DNA of 36,519 bases from a virus. Position 1 is the stretch's first letter; each line of letters starts with the position of its first letter. The notes beneath the pieces were generated by a model that saw only the letters and a program-made list of their open reading frames with translations, had not been told where the DNA came from and made no database searches. The DNA lies in the IMG/VR virus record IMGVR_UViG_3300033571_002976, positions 1 to 36,519 of that record; one strand, given 5' to 3'. The position numbers and the translations under genes are program-made. Positions 15,534-24,756 of the stretch are shown in pieces.

Positions 15534-18002
15534 TTAAATTGCTTTGATTGCTGTTTTTACGGTCCAAGTTCCAGATGAAACATTAGCCTTTAATCTCGCA
15601 AGTCCACCCACTGTGGTATCTACTTCAAGTACAACTGGTGCGGTGTTGCCGATATCATTCGTAGAAGTGTCTGTATATTCAACGGTGCCCGTTCTCCACA
15701 CCGCCATCACCGCGCCTGTTCGGAAGTTCGTTCCATCCTTAACTACATATTCAAAACGAGCCGCGTCATAACTACCCGTAGCGAAGGAAGCAACCACTTG
15801 GTTAGCGGGCGCAATTATATTTGAAACCGTGGCGGATGAATATAATACACTTGAGATGATCGCCCCGCCGCTCAATGTTACTTGATCGGAGGTAGTCGCG
15901 CCTTGTGGGGTAATATTTTGTAATCCAAAGGCGTATGAAGAGCCAAGGTTAAGTGGTGTGCCGTTAAACGTGATTGGGTTGGCACTTACCATACCGCCCG
16001 CTACCGAGAAGTGTGAGCTTGTAAACGCCGCTACACCTCGCGTAGTTGTTGTGGCATTGCTTCCGCTGACAGTTATTGTTTGGTCGGTCGCGGTAACAGC
16101 AATACCATTTGTACCAGACACAATCAATGCTTGGGTTCTAAGTGCAACGGTACTTGTTCCGCCGCCTGAACCTGTAATGTTTAAGTTGGTAACTAAGTTG
16201 GTAAGTCCGCTACCGTCACCTGAGAATCCTAGCGAGGACGATATAGCGCCGGTTACATATAATCCAGCTTCAATATGAGTTAAACGCGACGGGAAATCTA
16301 CGCGCATTGAGCTTGATACTAACCGAGTATCAATGTGATCACCGCCCGATGCGACGGGAATACGTCCGCTAATTAAACCTTCTTCATTACCCAACGCACC
16401 GGTATTGCGTGGACCAGCAATAAACATACCGCTAGTATACGAATCAATACCTTCATTTTGATAAATGAAATGGTGATTTTGGCTATCCCAGAAAATAGAT
16501 GCCGTAGCATTTGTGGACCCAGAATCGTAAATAGAAATGCCAGCAAATCTTACGTTATCATCGTCATTAAGAATGATTTTGCTTGCCCCAACGTTAACTT
16601 GTGACGAAGTAACATACAGAACAGACATAGACGCGGCGGTCAACAATCCAGTAACTCGCAAGCTACCAGAAATATTTACGTCTCTTCCGATACCAACCCC
16701 ACCGGCAACTACTAAAGCACCATTGCTAAACAATGTACTGTTTGTGGTATCACTGATAGTTTGAACGCCAGTAAATGTATTTGATCCGGTAGTTGCTATG
16801 GTTGCAATGCCAGTAGTGTTTCTAACATCGGTTTGTACCGAACTACTAAATGCCCCGCGAAGGTTCATTACCGTCACGGATCCGGTTACAAAGTGTGCCG
16901 AACCGGTGTCTAACGTTAACGTGCGAGTTGCACTAATATCACCACCACCACTTAAACCAGAACCTGCGGTTATGGATACGGTAGTGTGATCGATGTGTTG
17001 GTTAGCTACATAATTTGTAGTAACGTTGTGATTTACTTGTGCAGAACTACTTAGTACTCCACGAAGGTTCATTGCACCAACAGAGCCAGTAATAAAATAC
17101 GCCGACCCCGTGTCAACGGTGGCTGTTACCGCCGCGCTACCATTGAATGACGTTCCCGTTAACCCATTACCTAGGGTTAAGTTATTGGCTACTCTACTGG
17201 CCGTTACTAAAGTAAGAGCGGACCCATTTCCAGAGAAGGATGTTGCTATAACTTGTTGGCTAGCATAAATTGTCCCCTCTACTTCTAATTTATAACTTGG
17301 GTTAAATACGCCTAGTCCTAGATTTCCACCAACGAGATCAAATATACTCGTATTTGAGATTTGAGAACCAGCGGCAGCGTTGGATCCAGTAAAAAGTCTG
17401 AGAGTCGTGTAGTCAAATTCAAACCACGCGGCTGGCCCGGCATTTATTCTATGATATAATCCAGACGAACTAAGAAATACGTTATTTCCAAACCCAACAA
17501 ACTGATTTCCGTCTGCAATTCTGGAATAAAATGAACCATAGCCTCCTAGTTGTAATGCATCATAGTTACTGCTCCACTCAAGCGGGGTAATCCCAATACC
17601 AACATTACCCGCAGAATCTACACGGAAGCGGTCGCTACCGTTTGTATTTATTACAACTGGATTTGCCCCGGTCGCGGTTAAGTTAAGTGTTCCATTTGTT
17701 GCAGTTACCGTGACCCCGGCAGTACCCGTAATATTCCCAACGCTTGTGAGGTTACCTGTTACGTTTGCGGTACCGTCAAACGATTGACCCCAAAGCGTTC
17801 TAGCCGTTTGAAGAGCAGTTGCCGTAGCGGCGTTTCCAACTAACGTTCCGGCGATTGAACCTGTAAACGAACCAGAAAACGCGGAGGCGGTTACCGAATA
17901 GTTACTTGCATTTATGTTGCCTTGAGAATTTATTGATCCGGTTACTGTCGCACCATTGCTTAGTACTATCAGACCTCTACGTGCTATGAATTCATTTGCC
18001 AT
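15534..18002 (-). CDS. large repeat tail fibre (822 aa)
   Basis: Starts with MANEFIARRGLIV, as the giant fibre does. Repeats include NATATALQTARTLWGQSF, SAGNVGIGITPLEW and IDHTTVSITAGSGLSGGGD. Residues about 457-584 are the SSQVNVGASKIILNDDD / GISIYDSG / IAGPRNTG / HIEAGLYVTGA domain shared with the giant fibre and with the 734-residue fibre. There is no S74 domain. Instead the last 110 residues (VVASFATGSYDAARFEYVV, then SSGTWTVKTAIKAI) resemble the C-terminus of the next protein. The ATG has TTTTGGAGA upstream and an exact TATAAATA octamer 21 bases away on the opposite strand. A structural fibre or collar-like role is inferred. Confidence 0.85.
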   Translation of the reverse strand: MANEFIARRGLIVLSNGATVTGSINSQGNINASNYSVTASAFSGSFTGSIAGTLVGNAATATALQTARTLWGQSFDGTANVTGNLTSVGNITGTAGVTVTATNGTLNLTATGANPVVINTNGSDRFRVDSAGNVGIGITPLEWSSNYDALQLGGYGSFYSRIADGNQFVGFGNNVFLSSSGLYHRINAGPAAWFEFDYTTLRLFTGSNAAAGSQISNTSIFDLVGGNLGLGVFNPSYKLEVEGTIYASQQVIATSFSGNGSALTLVTASRVANNLTLGNGLTGTSFNGSAAVTATVDTGSAYFITGSVGAMNLRGVLSSSAQVNHNVTTNYVANQHIDHTTVSITAGSGLSGGGDISATRTLTLDTGSAHFVTGSVTVMNLRGAFSSSVQTDVRNTTGIATIATTGSNTFTGVQTISDTTNSTLFSNGALVVAGGVGIGRDVNISGSLRVTGLLTAASMSVLYVTSSQVNVGASKIILNDDDNVRFAGISIYDSGSTNATASIFWDSQNHHFIYQNEGIDSYTSGMFIAGPRNTGALGNEEGLISGRIPVASGGDHIDTRLVSSSMRVDFPSRLTHIEAGLYVTGAISSSLGFSGDGSGLTNLVTNLNITGSGGGTSTVALRTQALIVSGTNGIAVTATDQTITVSGSNATTTTRGVAAFTSSHFSVAGGMVSANPITFNGTPLNLGSSYAFGLQNITPQGATTSDQVTLSGGAIISSVLYSSATVSNIIAPANQVVASFATGSYDAARFEYVVKDGTNFRTGAVMAVWRTGTVEYTDTSTNDIGNTAPVVLEVDTTVGGLARLKANVSSGTWTVKTAIKAI

Positions 18003-18022
18003 GAACTATCTCCAAAATGGTA

Positions 18023-18030
18023 TATAAATA
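18023..18030 (+). promoter_or_regulatory. exact TATAAATA octamer, reversed relative to genes
   Basis: Lies 21 bases before the ATG at 18002. The gene strand reads AATATTTATTTATATACC. The sequence equals the T4 late-promoter consensus, but on the non-coding orientation, as in four other spacers. Confidence 0.35.
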
Positions 18031-18034
18031 AATA

Positions 18035-18607
18035 TTACAACAAGTTAGGAAAAAGTTTAAATAAGAAATGTATGGTCCACTCTCCAGATCCTTGTCCAGA
18101 GCTATACGCTCGTAATTGAATAGTGTCATCAAATTGAACTAGATTGAATGACAAATCATCGGTATCTCCTACATCGCTGTTAGAAACATCGGTGTATGTA
18201 ATAGAACTTCCACTCCATGAAGTCATAATGGTGCCCGTGCGAATTGCATTTGCTCGCTGTGCCGTGTAATCTATGGAGGCACCAGAATATAAAAGCGTTG
18301 AAAATGTAGGATTTACTAGTTCAGTTGCGTTAAACACTCCTGTTATCAAGGAACTGGTAAATTGGATATTACCCGCACCGAGGTTTAGCGAGCCTGAAAT
18401 TTTCTGATTACCGTCTAAAAACACATTTCCAGAATTCGGAACATCCAATGTTAGTGGAGATCTAATATTTTCTTCTACGCCAGTTGTTTGTTTTATATAA
18501 ATCTTTGCGTCGGCAACATTTATTGCGATTTCACCATTTTCCAATACGCTAGTGGAAGGAATACTTCCAGAAGTTGTGCTTCTTTTATGTAATATCTTAG
18601 AGTCCAT
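18035..18607 (-). CDS. fibre-type protein with Mtd-N-like N-terminus (190 aa)
   Basis: Residues 7-40 (HKRSTTSGSIPSTSVLENG, then EIAINVADAKIYIKQ) match the short N-terminal domain found in the Bordetella phage tropism determinant and many tail proteins (Mtd_N type), usually a virion attachment module. A single KISGSLNLGAGNIQF repeat follows. The last 90 residues (AIRTGTIMTSWSGSSITYTD, then SGEWTIHFLFK) are homologous to the C-terminus of the 822-residue fibre. No Shine-Dalgarno is visible before the ATG, which lies 20 bases after the previous stop. I see no reverse transcriptase or variable/template repeat pair nearby, so diversity generation is not supported. Likely a short fibre or fibre tip. 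Confidence 0.7.
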   Translation of the reverse strand: MDSKILHKRSTTSGSIPSTSVLENGEIAINVADAKIYIKQTTGVEENIRSPLTLDVPNSGNVFLDGNQKISGSLNLGAGNIQFTSSLITGVFNATELVNPTFSTLLYSGASIDYTAQRANAIRTGTIMTSWSGSSITYTDVSNSDVGDTDDLSFNLVQFDDTIQLRAYSSGQGSGEWTIHFLFKLFPNLL

Positions 18608-18627
18608 ACAATTGAAATTTAAATGTT

Positions 18628-19104
18628 TTAATAATACCCACCGTCTATATAATTAGCATAGTCCGCATAAGATGCCGTAGTTATGCTTCCGCTAAAAGAT
18701 CCGGTATTTATTTGTACCGAACTACTAACCGTTCCAAGTGGTAATACTAAATTACCACTAACAATACCTTCTACAGAAAGAGAGCCGGTAAATTGATGTA
18801 TGTCGTCTAAGCTATCTCCAAACTTAGTTGATCCCGACGAGTAAATAACAGACGACGATGCGACGATTTCACCTACGATTAAGGTTCCGGCGATTGTTAA
18901 ATTTTGAGGAAACGTATAATCACGAAGCGCGAAGAAGGAGCCACTGATTTCATTTAGTTTTATATTGCTAGAACCAGACGCAAGCAAAACATCCTTATCA
19001 ATAGTAAGCCACAATCCACGAGAACGGTCATATAACGGGAGATGCCCTTCTTTTAGATCTTTTATGTTAATTTGAATTTCTTTTCTGCCTACTAATTTTG
19101 ACAT
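18628..19104 (-). CDS. small fibre/structural protein (158 aa)
   Basis: The N-terminus (KEIQINIKDLKEGHLPLYD, then RGLWLTIDKDVLLASGSS) is a compact non-repeat domain. The centre has GSTKFGDSLDDIHQFTGSLS, a segment recurrent in phage repeat fibres. The C-terminus has VSSSVQINTGSFSGSI and ends in SYADYANYIDGGYY. It starts 5 bases after the stop of the 114-residue gene (TAA TTGAC ATG). The role is probably virion decoration; no enzyme motif is visible. Confidence 0.65.
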   Translation of the reverse strand: MSKLVGRKEIQINIKDLKEGHLPLYDRSRGLWLTIDKDVLLASGSSNIKLNEISGSFFALRDYTFPQNLTIAGTLIVGEIVASSSVIYSSGSTKFGDSLDDIHQFTGSLSVEGIVSGNLVLPLGTVSSSVQINTGSFSGSITTASYADYANYIDGGYY

Positions 19105-19109
19105 GTCAA

Positions 19110-19454
19110 TTAATCGTTAGCGTTTTCCAAAATAGACAGCACGGTATCCAACGATCCAGATGTGCTCGCAAAATAGTATAGCGCATCATTCTTTTCTAAC
19201 ACAACTTTTCCAGCAAATGGATTTAGTGCTTCATTTGGTGGAATAGTAGCATCTTTTAGCAACGTGATCATTGCGGATCCGCTTTTTTGTATTTTAACGC
19301 TTACCGTTTGGTCCACGCCGGTAAGATTAGAAACTTGAGAAGAAAGAATAATCGAAGAAATGTTTCGTGTGGTTTCTTGATATATTAAATTACTTCCGCT
19401 TGATAATCCGGTAGCTATTAGTTTAAACTGATTAAGTGGTACTGGTTCTGCCAT
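19110..19454 (-). CDS. hypothetical beta-rich structural protein (114 aa)
   Basis: Alternating hydrophobic strands (NISSIILSSQVSNL, QTVSVKIQKSG, ALYYFASTSGSLDTVLSIL) and NPFAGKVVLEKNDALYYF suggest a beta-sandwich. The 110-residue protein at 24757-25089 has a similar length and strand order (LVVCNMSSGSAATVRVAV, NDSLFLTIG), so the two may be a diverged pair. GGAAGG precedes the ATG. It follows the beta-helix gene by 3 bases. Function unknown, probably a virion decoration or adaptor protein. Confidence 0.6.
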   Translation of the reverse strand: MAEPVPLNQFKLIATGLSSGSNLIYQETTRNISSIILSSQVSNLTGVDQTVSVKIQKSGSAMITLLKDATIPPNEALNPFAGKVVLEKNDALYYFASTSGSLDTVLSILENAND

Positions 19455-19457
19455 ATA

Positions 19458-21311
19458 TTAGCCTTCCAATGCAAGGTTCAAAGGAGTAAATCTCGCTGCA
19501 ATTGCTTTATTAAAAGTTCGCCCTTCAATAACACCAGTTGCTTGTCGAATAACGAAATCTTGACCGGTGTAAAAGTCCCCCGTTTCATCGCCGGAAGTAT
19601 GAAATACTCGCCCACCGTTTTCTTGAAATACTCGTATGTTAATATTTGTTTTTCCAATTCCACCTTGATTTGCGGGTAATCCTAAAAAGTTTACCCCAGA
19701 CCCAGCATATGAAAAATCATGACTAGTTGACGTAGCTAACGAACCAAACTCTTGTAGCAGCGTGGGTTCATTGTTAAGCACTGCGCTGGTAATAGTGTTA
19801 ATTGGAATATCAAGTAAATCTTCTATCTTTTGTTTTGTATCAAAACTAAACGAACCAAACTTACCGGCGGGATCCGTTATTATATATTCTTTTATATATT
19901 GCCATGATTTCACGAAATCATTTGCCATAGCCAATCCATCATTTACTCTAAACACAGCAATTGGAGCTTTATCAAACCCAGACGCAGTTGGAAGGGTATA
20001 CATTTTTGAAATAGTTGTATCTTGACCTTTGAACAACCCTTGCGTAAATTGTACGGTGCGTCCGGGCGTTTTTCCAAGCAAATCACTTGAAATTGCGTCT
20101 ATTAAAATACCACTGTCTTTTATTGTTGATATATAAGCAGCGGATGAAGGATTTAGATATGATCCAGAATAACTTCCGCTCACTTGCAACTTTGCAATCA
20201 TGTAATTCTGAATAGCAGATTTTTCCGCTTTCAAAATCGAAGATGCCGGTGCGCTAGAAGAGGTGCTTACCGTAGATACATCAGGAACAACGAGAATACG
20301 TTTTCCAGACGCTCTGATTCCATAATCACCAAACGTAGTATTACTATTCAGTAACGAAGCATGGCCCCCGTCAATACACCACACACCAACATGTGAAAAG
20401 TTCGTGAAAAATGATACTAATTGTGCGTATCCCGCCCCTCTAACACAAATACCAATACCATTAAACGCTACCTGTGTATACGCATCAACGATCATAGACC
20501 GAAGTGGACTATATCCGTCCAATACAGAATCATCGACTATCATTCCACCGGGACCATTTCCTACTTCGGGATTTCCAGTTTCGTAATCCAGTGGAACATA
20601 AAATTTATCTGCTGGGGCGTGGTTTGCGGTACAATTTTGTACATACGGAGAAGTAACTATATACGCCCCCGGAGCAAACGCAAAGAAAAATCCTTTTCTT
20701 GGATCAGTTAAACTGTCAAGCTCACATCCTTCTAATCTAAGTCCCCACGCATAAGTAGCATTGTTCATCAAGAACAAATTTTCACCCTTAGTTGCAGTTG
20801 ATGGGCGTATCACAACGGTACGCAGATTATCACCGATTATAGAAGTATTACGAGGAACCGTTATAGGGGCTTCCTCGGTGTAATATCCAGTTTTTACAAA
20901 AATAGTAACACGCGGGAGCGGAGATTGACTAGCGCTTACTATATAATCGTTTGCTGCGGCACATGCTTGTTTAATTGTTCTAAACGCACTTGCGAGCGTT
21001 TTTCCGGTGTTATAATCTTGCCCTTGGGGGGAAACATAAAATACATTCTCCAACGGACCCGCGTCAGCATTTAATGCATATGACGAAGTAGCAGAATAGC
21101 TTGCAGAAATTGCCGCGCTCGCAATACTGGCGGATACGGCAAACAATGCACTTTCTGCAACATCTGGAATTGGTATTTGTCCATAATTAATAAGAACAGC
21201 GGGCTGCCGTAAAATTACCCGTGTTTGGCATGTTGGATCGGTTGGATCCGTACACACTCGTATGGACGCTCCAAATTCATCATTTACATTAAAGTCTGGA
21301 TTATCAATCAT
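19458..21311 (-). CDS. beta-helix virion structural protein of T4-like cyanophage type (617 aa)
   Basis: Residues 31-55 (RVILRQPAVL, then IPIPDVAESAL) are an N-terminal tag shared with the 223-residue fibre. A Ser/Ala-rich stretch (56-80) follows. Residues 91-116 (FYVSPQGQDYNTGKT, AFRTIKQA) open a parallel beta-helix with TIFVKTGYYTEEAPITVPRN, SIIGDNLRTVVIRPS, AYTQVAFNGIGICVRG, GYAQLVSFF and SNTTFGDYGI. This order is what I recall from virion structural proteins of T4-like cyanophages, where it is annotated only as structural. The fold is typical of tailspikes and fibres; no polysaccharide-lyase catalytic set could be identified. The C-terminal 150 residues are non-repeat. The start lies 5 bases after the small helical gene's stop. 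Confidence 0.82.
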   Translation of the reverse strand: MIDNPDFNVNDEFGASIRVCTDPTDPTCQTRVILRQPAVLINYGQIPIPDVAESALFAVSASIASAAISASYSATSSYALNADAGPLENVFYVSPQGQDYNTGKTLASAFRTIKQACAAANDYIVSASQSPLPRVTIFVKTGYYTEEAPITVPRNTSIIGDNLRTVVIRPSTATKGENLFLMNNATYAWGLRLEGCELDSLTDPRKGFFFAFAPGAYIVTSPYVQNCTANHAPADKFYVPLDYETGNPEVGNGPGGMIVDDSVLDGYSPLRSMIVDAYTQVAFNGIGICVRGAGYAQLVSFFTNFSHVGVWCIDGGHASLLNSNTTFGDYGIRASGKRILVVPDVSTVSTSSSAPASSILKAEKSAIQNYMIAKLQVSGSYSGSYLNPSSAAYISTIKDSGILIDAISSDLLGKTPGRTVQFTQGLFKGQDTTISKMYTLPTASGFDKAPIAVFRVNDGLAMANDFVKSWQYIKEYIITDPAGKFGSFSFDTKQKIEDLLDIPINTITSAVLNNEPTLLQEFGSLATSTSHDFSYAGSGVNFLGLPANQGGIGKTNINIRVFQENGGRVFHTSGDETGDFYTGQDFVIRQATGVIEGRTFNKAIAARFTPLNLALEG

Positions 21312-21316
21312 TCAAT

Positions 21317-21481
21317 TTATAATAGCGATTTTAGTTTTTCTATGGTTTGTTCGGTATCGGATACTTCTGCACTCAGCCGTTCAATTTGAGCAACATCTCC
21401 TAATGAAAGGACTGATGTTAATTGTGATGAAATGTTTGCTAGCCGTAGTTGTGCTAATTGTATTAATTGTTCTATTGTCAT
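21317..21481 (-). CDS. small helical protein (54 aa)
   Basis: An intact frame from ATG at 21481 to TAA at 21317 fills the gap between the kelch-like and beta-helix genes. Its ATG lies one base after the upstream TAA, and its stop lies 5 bases before the next ATG, the packing expected of a real gene. The sequence begins MTIEQLIQLAQLRLANISSQ, has a Leu-Gly-Asp turn at 27-29 and then EIDxx-like heptads (QIERLSAEVSDTEQTIEKL), so two helices that could form a hairpin or coiled coil are likely. No Shine-Dalgarno is visible, and coupling is probable. Function unknown; proteins of this size and pattern sit beside tail genes in other phages, as far as I recall. Confidence 0.75.
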   Translation of the reverse strand: MTIEQLIQLAQLRLANISSQLTSVLSLGDVAQIERLSAEVSDTEQTIEKLKSLL

Positions 21482-21482
21482 T

Positions 21483-22901
21483 TTAAATCACCATGCATCG
21501 AAGCATTACGGTTGAAGTGTTTAGCAACATGTAGACATATGTAATTTTTGTATTTCCATCTTGATACTGAACGTCAAAACAGGTATCTCCTACTATAGCA
21601 GCGCCGTTTGGATACAGAAATTGCCCCCATCCATCTTGTTCACTAGTCGCGGGATTGAATCTAAACCATCTACCAGTAGCATCTTTTTGAGAGTAGAGAT
21701 ATCCGGACGCATATACGTGTTTTGTACCAGTGGTAAATGTTTCAGTTTGTGGAGAGTACGTCACGGTATTCCATGTATTTAAGGCAATGTCATATCGGTG
21801 CAATGAAGCACCAGCATTTCCCTGAAAACTATACAGATATCTACCATTCTGTATGTTGTTTTCATTGTTCCAGTCTGGCTCTGGTTGATTCCAGATCCAT
21901 TGGCCGCTCATACCTGCGCCGGGTGCTGTTGCTCTAGCTGCCGTGGGCGTAAGCGTTGACCATGTGTTTGCAGAAATAGAATATCTATATAATGTTACTG
22001 CGTTGTTACCCATGTAATATAGAAAATCATCATTTCCTTCTATGCTATATTGAGAAGTAGTATCTGGAGTAATGGTCCAGTTTGCAGATACTGTTAATTG
22101 TGTTGCGGTATTGCTACTAATAGTTCGTATTTGTCCAGCACCAGTACCAGCCGTAATTCTGACTTGAGAATTTGTCCACTGATTTGTTGTCCACGTGCGT
22201 GTATTATTTGTTAATGTATTGACTGTTGCGGCTGTCACTGATCCAGTTGCAAATGATACAAACCCATTGTCTATCCAGCTTGGAGTTGCTGTTAATTTAC
22301 CATCCGTGGCTAGTGATGCCGCCAAACCAGTTATAGCTAGTGAAGTCCATGCATTTGTGGCGTAATCATACGCTCTAAATGAACCGGCTGCCAAGGTACC
22401 GGCACCAACTGCATAAAATCTAGGAGTTAGTAAACGGTAGGTAGATCCAACCCCAACTGATGCGCTTAGTGGTGCTGTAAATGTAATTACTGAGTTTGCA
22501 CCTACAGTATTGCTAGCAATGGTAGCGAGTGAACCGGACACCGATCCGCTTGTGAAATATACGGAATATCCTCGCAAATCTCTCGTTAATGTTAAGTTGG
22601 TTGTTAGCGTAGTTGTAGTACCTGCGGTAGATGATCCTGTAGGGCCTACTGCACCAGAGGTTCCTGACGCGCCGGGATTGACAGAATTGGCTGGCATCGC
22701 AGGAGAAGGAATTTGCACCCACCCATCCTCATTTGGATTGTATAAATACGCAACGGTGTTACTGACCATATATAATTGTTGTTGTCTATAATGTCTACTT
22801 GAAACAATAAAAGAACCGGCCACCGATGCCGCTGGTGCGGGTGTCATAAATTCCCATTGTTTTGTATCTAGTAGTTTTGTATTATTATTTGTCGTTGCCA
22901 T
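21483..22901 (-). CDS. kelch-like beta-propeller virion protein (472 aa)
   Basis: Kelch-type blade signatures are FRAYDYATNAWTSL (175-188), LYRYSISANTWSTLTP (304-319) and LHRYDIALNTWNTVTY (367-382), with less regular ones at AYLYNPNEDGWVQIP (51-65) and WFRFNPATSEQDGW (412-425). Two inserts of a related beta domain interrupt the propeller (about 97-158 and 216-287); both run from a Thr-rich start through an Ala/Thr-Ile-Ser/Ala-Ser-Asn-Thr turn to a Tyr-Arg or Tyr-Ser end. Residues 77-94 are a short collagen-like Gly/Pro/Ser linker (GASGTSGAVGPTG). AAGGAG lies 6 bases before the ATG, one of the best ribosome sites of the array. Adhesin or decoration role inferred. Confidence 0.75.
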   Translation of the reverse strand: MATTNNNTKLLDTKQWEFMTPAPAASVAGSFIVSSRHYRQQQLYMVSNTVAYLYNPNEDGWVQIPSPAMPANSVNPGASGTSGAVGPTGSSTAGTTTTLTTNLTLTRDLRGYSVYFTSGSVSGSLATIASNTVGANSVITFTAPLSASVGVGSTYRLLTPRFYAVGAGTLAAGSFRAYDYATNAWTSLAITGLAASLATDGKLTATPSWIDNGFVSFATGSVTAATVNTLTNNTRTWTTNQWTNSQVRITAGTGAGQIRTISSNTATQLTVSANWTITPDTTSQYSIEGNDDFLYYMGNNAVTLYRYSISANTWSTLTPTAARATAPGAGMSGQWIWNQPEPDWNNENNIQNGRYLYSFQGNAGASLHRYDIALNTWNTVTYSPQTETFTTGTKHVYASGYLYSQKDATGRWFRFNPATSEQDGWGQFLYPNGAAIVGDTCFDVQYQDGNTKITYVYMLLNTSTVMLRCMVI

Positions 22902-22910
22902 ATATACTCC

Positions 22911-24755
22911 TTATGTTATACTAATATTTCTTCGTAGTCCTTGTGACGCAATACGCATCAATGCCGGGACTTGATCTTGCATTGCAAACCCACCAGCTTG
23001 TGATTGGTTTGTTACGGTAGCAACCGTGGTGACTGTAGTGACTGTACCGACTGTTGTAACCGTACCGGAAGAGATGGTCACGGCGGCGGTGTTGTTTACG
23101 GTAACTGGTAATGAAGTTGCTACGTCACCACCCGGTCTATTTGCACCTTCTACACGTTGGCGTTCATAATCTAATGCTCGAAGATACGAAATTCTTAATT
23201 CAGTTCGTTTAATTACACCACCGCCGCAGTTCGTCGTAGCAAACGGTGCTACCGATGGACTAACCCCCTGTATTGGAACCAATGTCAATATGGCGGCTGC
23301 AAAATTTGCCACCTTCCATGCACCGTCAATACCAAGTGACACGCCTGTTGTAGAATCACGCACACCAACAAGCTCCACATTATCACCGATAACAAACCCA
23401 GCCCATGTACCAGACCCAACAATAGTTAATTGGTTATTTGCTGTGTACGTGGCACTTTGTACTGTTTGTGCAATTGCACCCAAGGCAGACATTAAATTAC
23501 CGCCTTGTACTTTTGCTACGTATCCACCAAACGTAGTTGCCGTTGCCGCCGTACCCCATACTACGGTAAACGTATTAGCGTCTACAATTGATGCTACTAC
23601 GGTGGCGGCTACTAAGTTAGCAAAGTTTGCTTGGTCACGAGTACCATATGCCACAATAACATCGGATGTACGTAGTCCATGAGGTCTATCACACAATACG
23701 GTAGCGGTTGTTGCTCCTGCCTTTGACGCAGATACAATCTGAGCAACTGGTACCGTGAGACTTGGTTGATTTACTGCACGAAATCTAATTTTATAATCTT
23801 TTAATGGCGATGGTGATACCTGTGTACGCAGCGCACGGTTTGATGGACCGCCTTGTGAGTCAACCGTAATGTCATACCATTGTATACGATCAGACTGAGC
23901 CAGTAATCTATATTCATTTGTTGGTTGAAATGCGTATGTGAACGGCGTATTGATTGCTTGTACCGCAGCGGTTGTGCCTACAGTTGATGAGTGGTTAGCA
24001 TTTAAGTTTGCTGCGGCAACTACAGGAAGAGCGTCTCCTGCGTCTGAACGAATATAAAATGAAGCGTTAGTTGCAGTTGCGTTTTCAAAAATCATTGACG
24101 TTCCGTCCTTTGAATAATTTAGTCCGGGACGGAAATATATTGATGCAGATTGAGCAGCAGAACTGGTAACTAATGCTGTAAGTGATGGGATAGTACCACC
24201 CGGACCAGCAGTAATAGTCAATGAATTGCTTGTTGGAATAGTAGCAACAACAAGTGACAAATAGTTTAATGATGAGGACGCTAAGTTTTGCAATCCAATA
24301 CGTTTACCCGGTACAAGACCATGTTCAAGTGATGTTGTAACGTGAAGCGTAGTTGCAGATTGAGATACGCTTGATATTAAAATATCGGGCGTAGGTGGTA
24401 ATGGATCGTCTGTACTAACAACTTCTAATGAAAATTCTTGTCCCAAGGTACGTTGGGACATATGCAACCCAGCGATAAGTTCAACTGGAAGCTTGAAAGT
24501 TTGTTGTGATTCTATAATAGAAACACTGCCCGTTGTTAGCGGACTTTTGGAAATAACTAAATATGAAGAGCCAACAGCATTTCCTTCTGGTATAATGAAA
24601 TCACCAGACCCACTTTGTACATAATTCCACTTACTACTCGTATTAAACGTTTCAAACGGATCATGAAATTTTGCCTTAACGTTTGCTGGATTTACAGTGA
24701 TTGGGTTATCCTGCGTTGCCCCGCGAGTGACGGTTCCTATGGTTCCTATACTCAT
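22911..24755 (-). CDS. large virion structural protein of unknown role (614 aa)
   Basis: The N-terminus (GTVTRGATQDNPITVN, HDPFETFNTSSKWNYVQSG) resembles a jelly-roll/lectin-like opening. Two HGLVPGKRIGLQN- and HGLRTSDVIVAYG-type segments (near 146 and 360) are small beta modules found in phage baseplate and fibre proteins, each followed by an ANTFTV or SNSLTIT strand. Near the C-terminus (about 558-582) lies a Thr/Val repeat (TVTTVGTVTTVTTVATVT), then a conserved-looking tail (QDQVPALMRIASQGLRRNI). The start follows the previous stop by one base (TAA T ATG), so coupling is likely. No catalytic motif is visible; a decoration protein or fibre is the best guess. Confidence 0.7.
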   Translation of the reverse strand: MSIGTIGTVTRGATQDNPITVNPANVKAKFHDPFETFNTSSKWNYVQSGSGDFIIPEGNAVGSSYLVISKSPLTTGSVSIIESQQTFKLPVELIAGLHMSQRTLGQEFSLEVVSTDDPLPPTPDILISSVSQSATTLHVTTSLEHGLVPGKRIGLQNLASSSLNYLSLVVATIPTSNSLTITAGPGGTIPSLTALVTSSAAQSASIYFRPGLNYSKDGTSMIFENATATNASFYIRSDAGDALPVVAAANLNANHSSTVGTTAAVQAINTPFTYAFQPTNEYRLLAQSDRIQWYDITVDSQGGPSNRALRTQVSPSPLKDYKIRFRAVNQPSLTVPVAQIVSASKAGATTATVLCDRPHGLRTSDVIVAYGTRDQANFANLVAATVVASIVDANTFTVVWGTAATATTFGGYVAKVQGGNLMSALGAIAQTVQSATYTANNQLTIVGSGTWAGFVIGDNVELVGVRDSTTGVSLGIDGAWKVANFAAAILTLVPIQGVSPSVAPFATTNCGGGVIKRTELRISYLRALDYERQRVEGANRPGGDVATSLPVTVNNTAAVTISSGTVTTVGTVTTVTTVATVTNQSQAGGFAMQDQVPALMRIASQGLRRNISIT

Positions 24756-24756
24756 A

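Noticed and set aside
18035-18607. Diversity-generating retroelement around the Mtd-N-like proteins
   Set aside because: Only the N-terminal attachment type is shared with Mtd. No reverse transcriptase, accessory gene or near-identical variable/template repeat pair is visible in the window.
19458-21311. Polysaccharide lyase or depolymerase activity of the beta-helix protein
   Set aside because: The fold pattern is clear, but I could not find a catalytic residue set, and similar cyanophage proteins are known only as structural.
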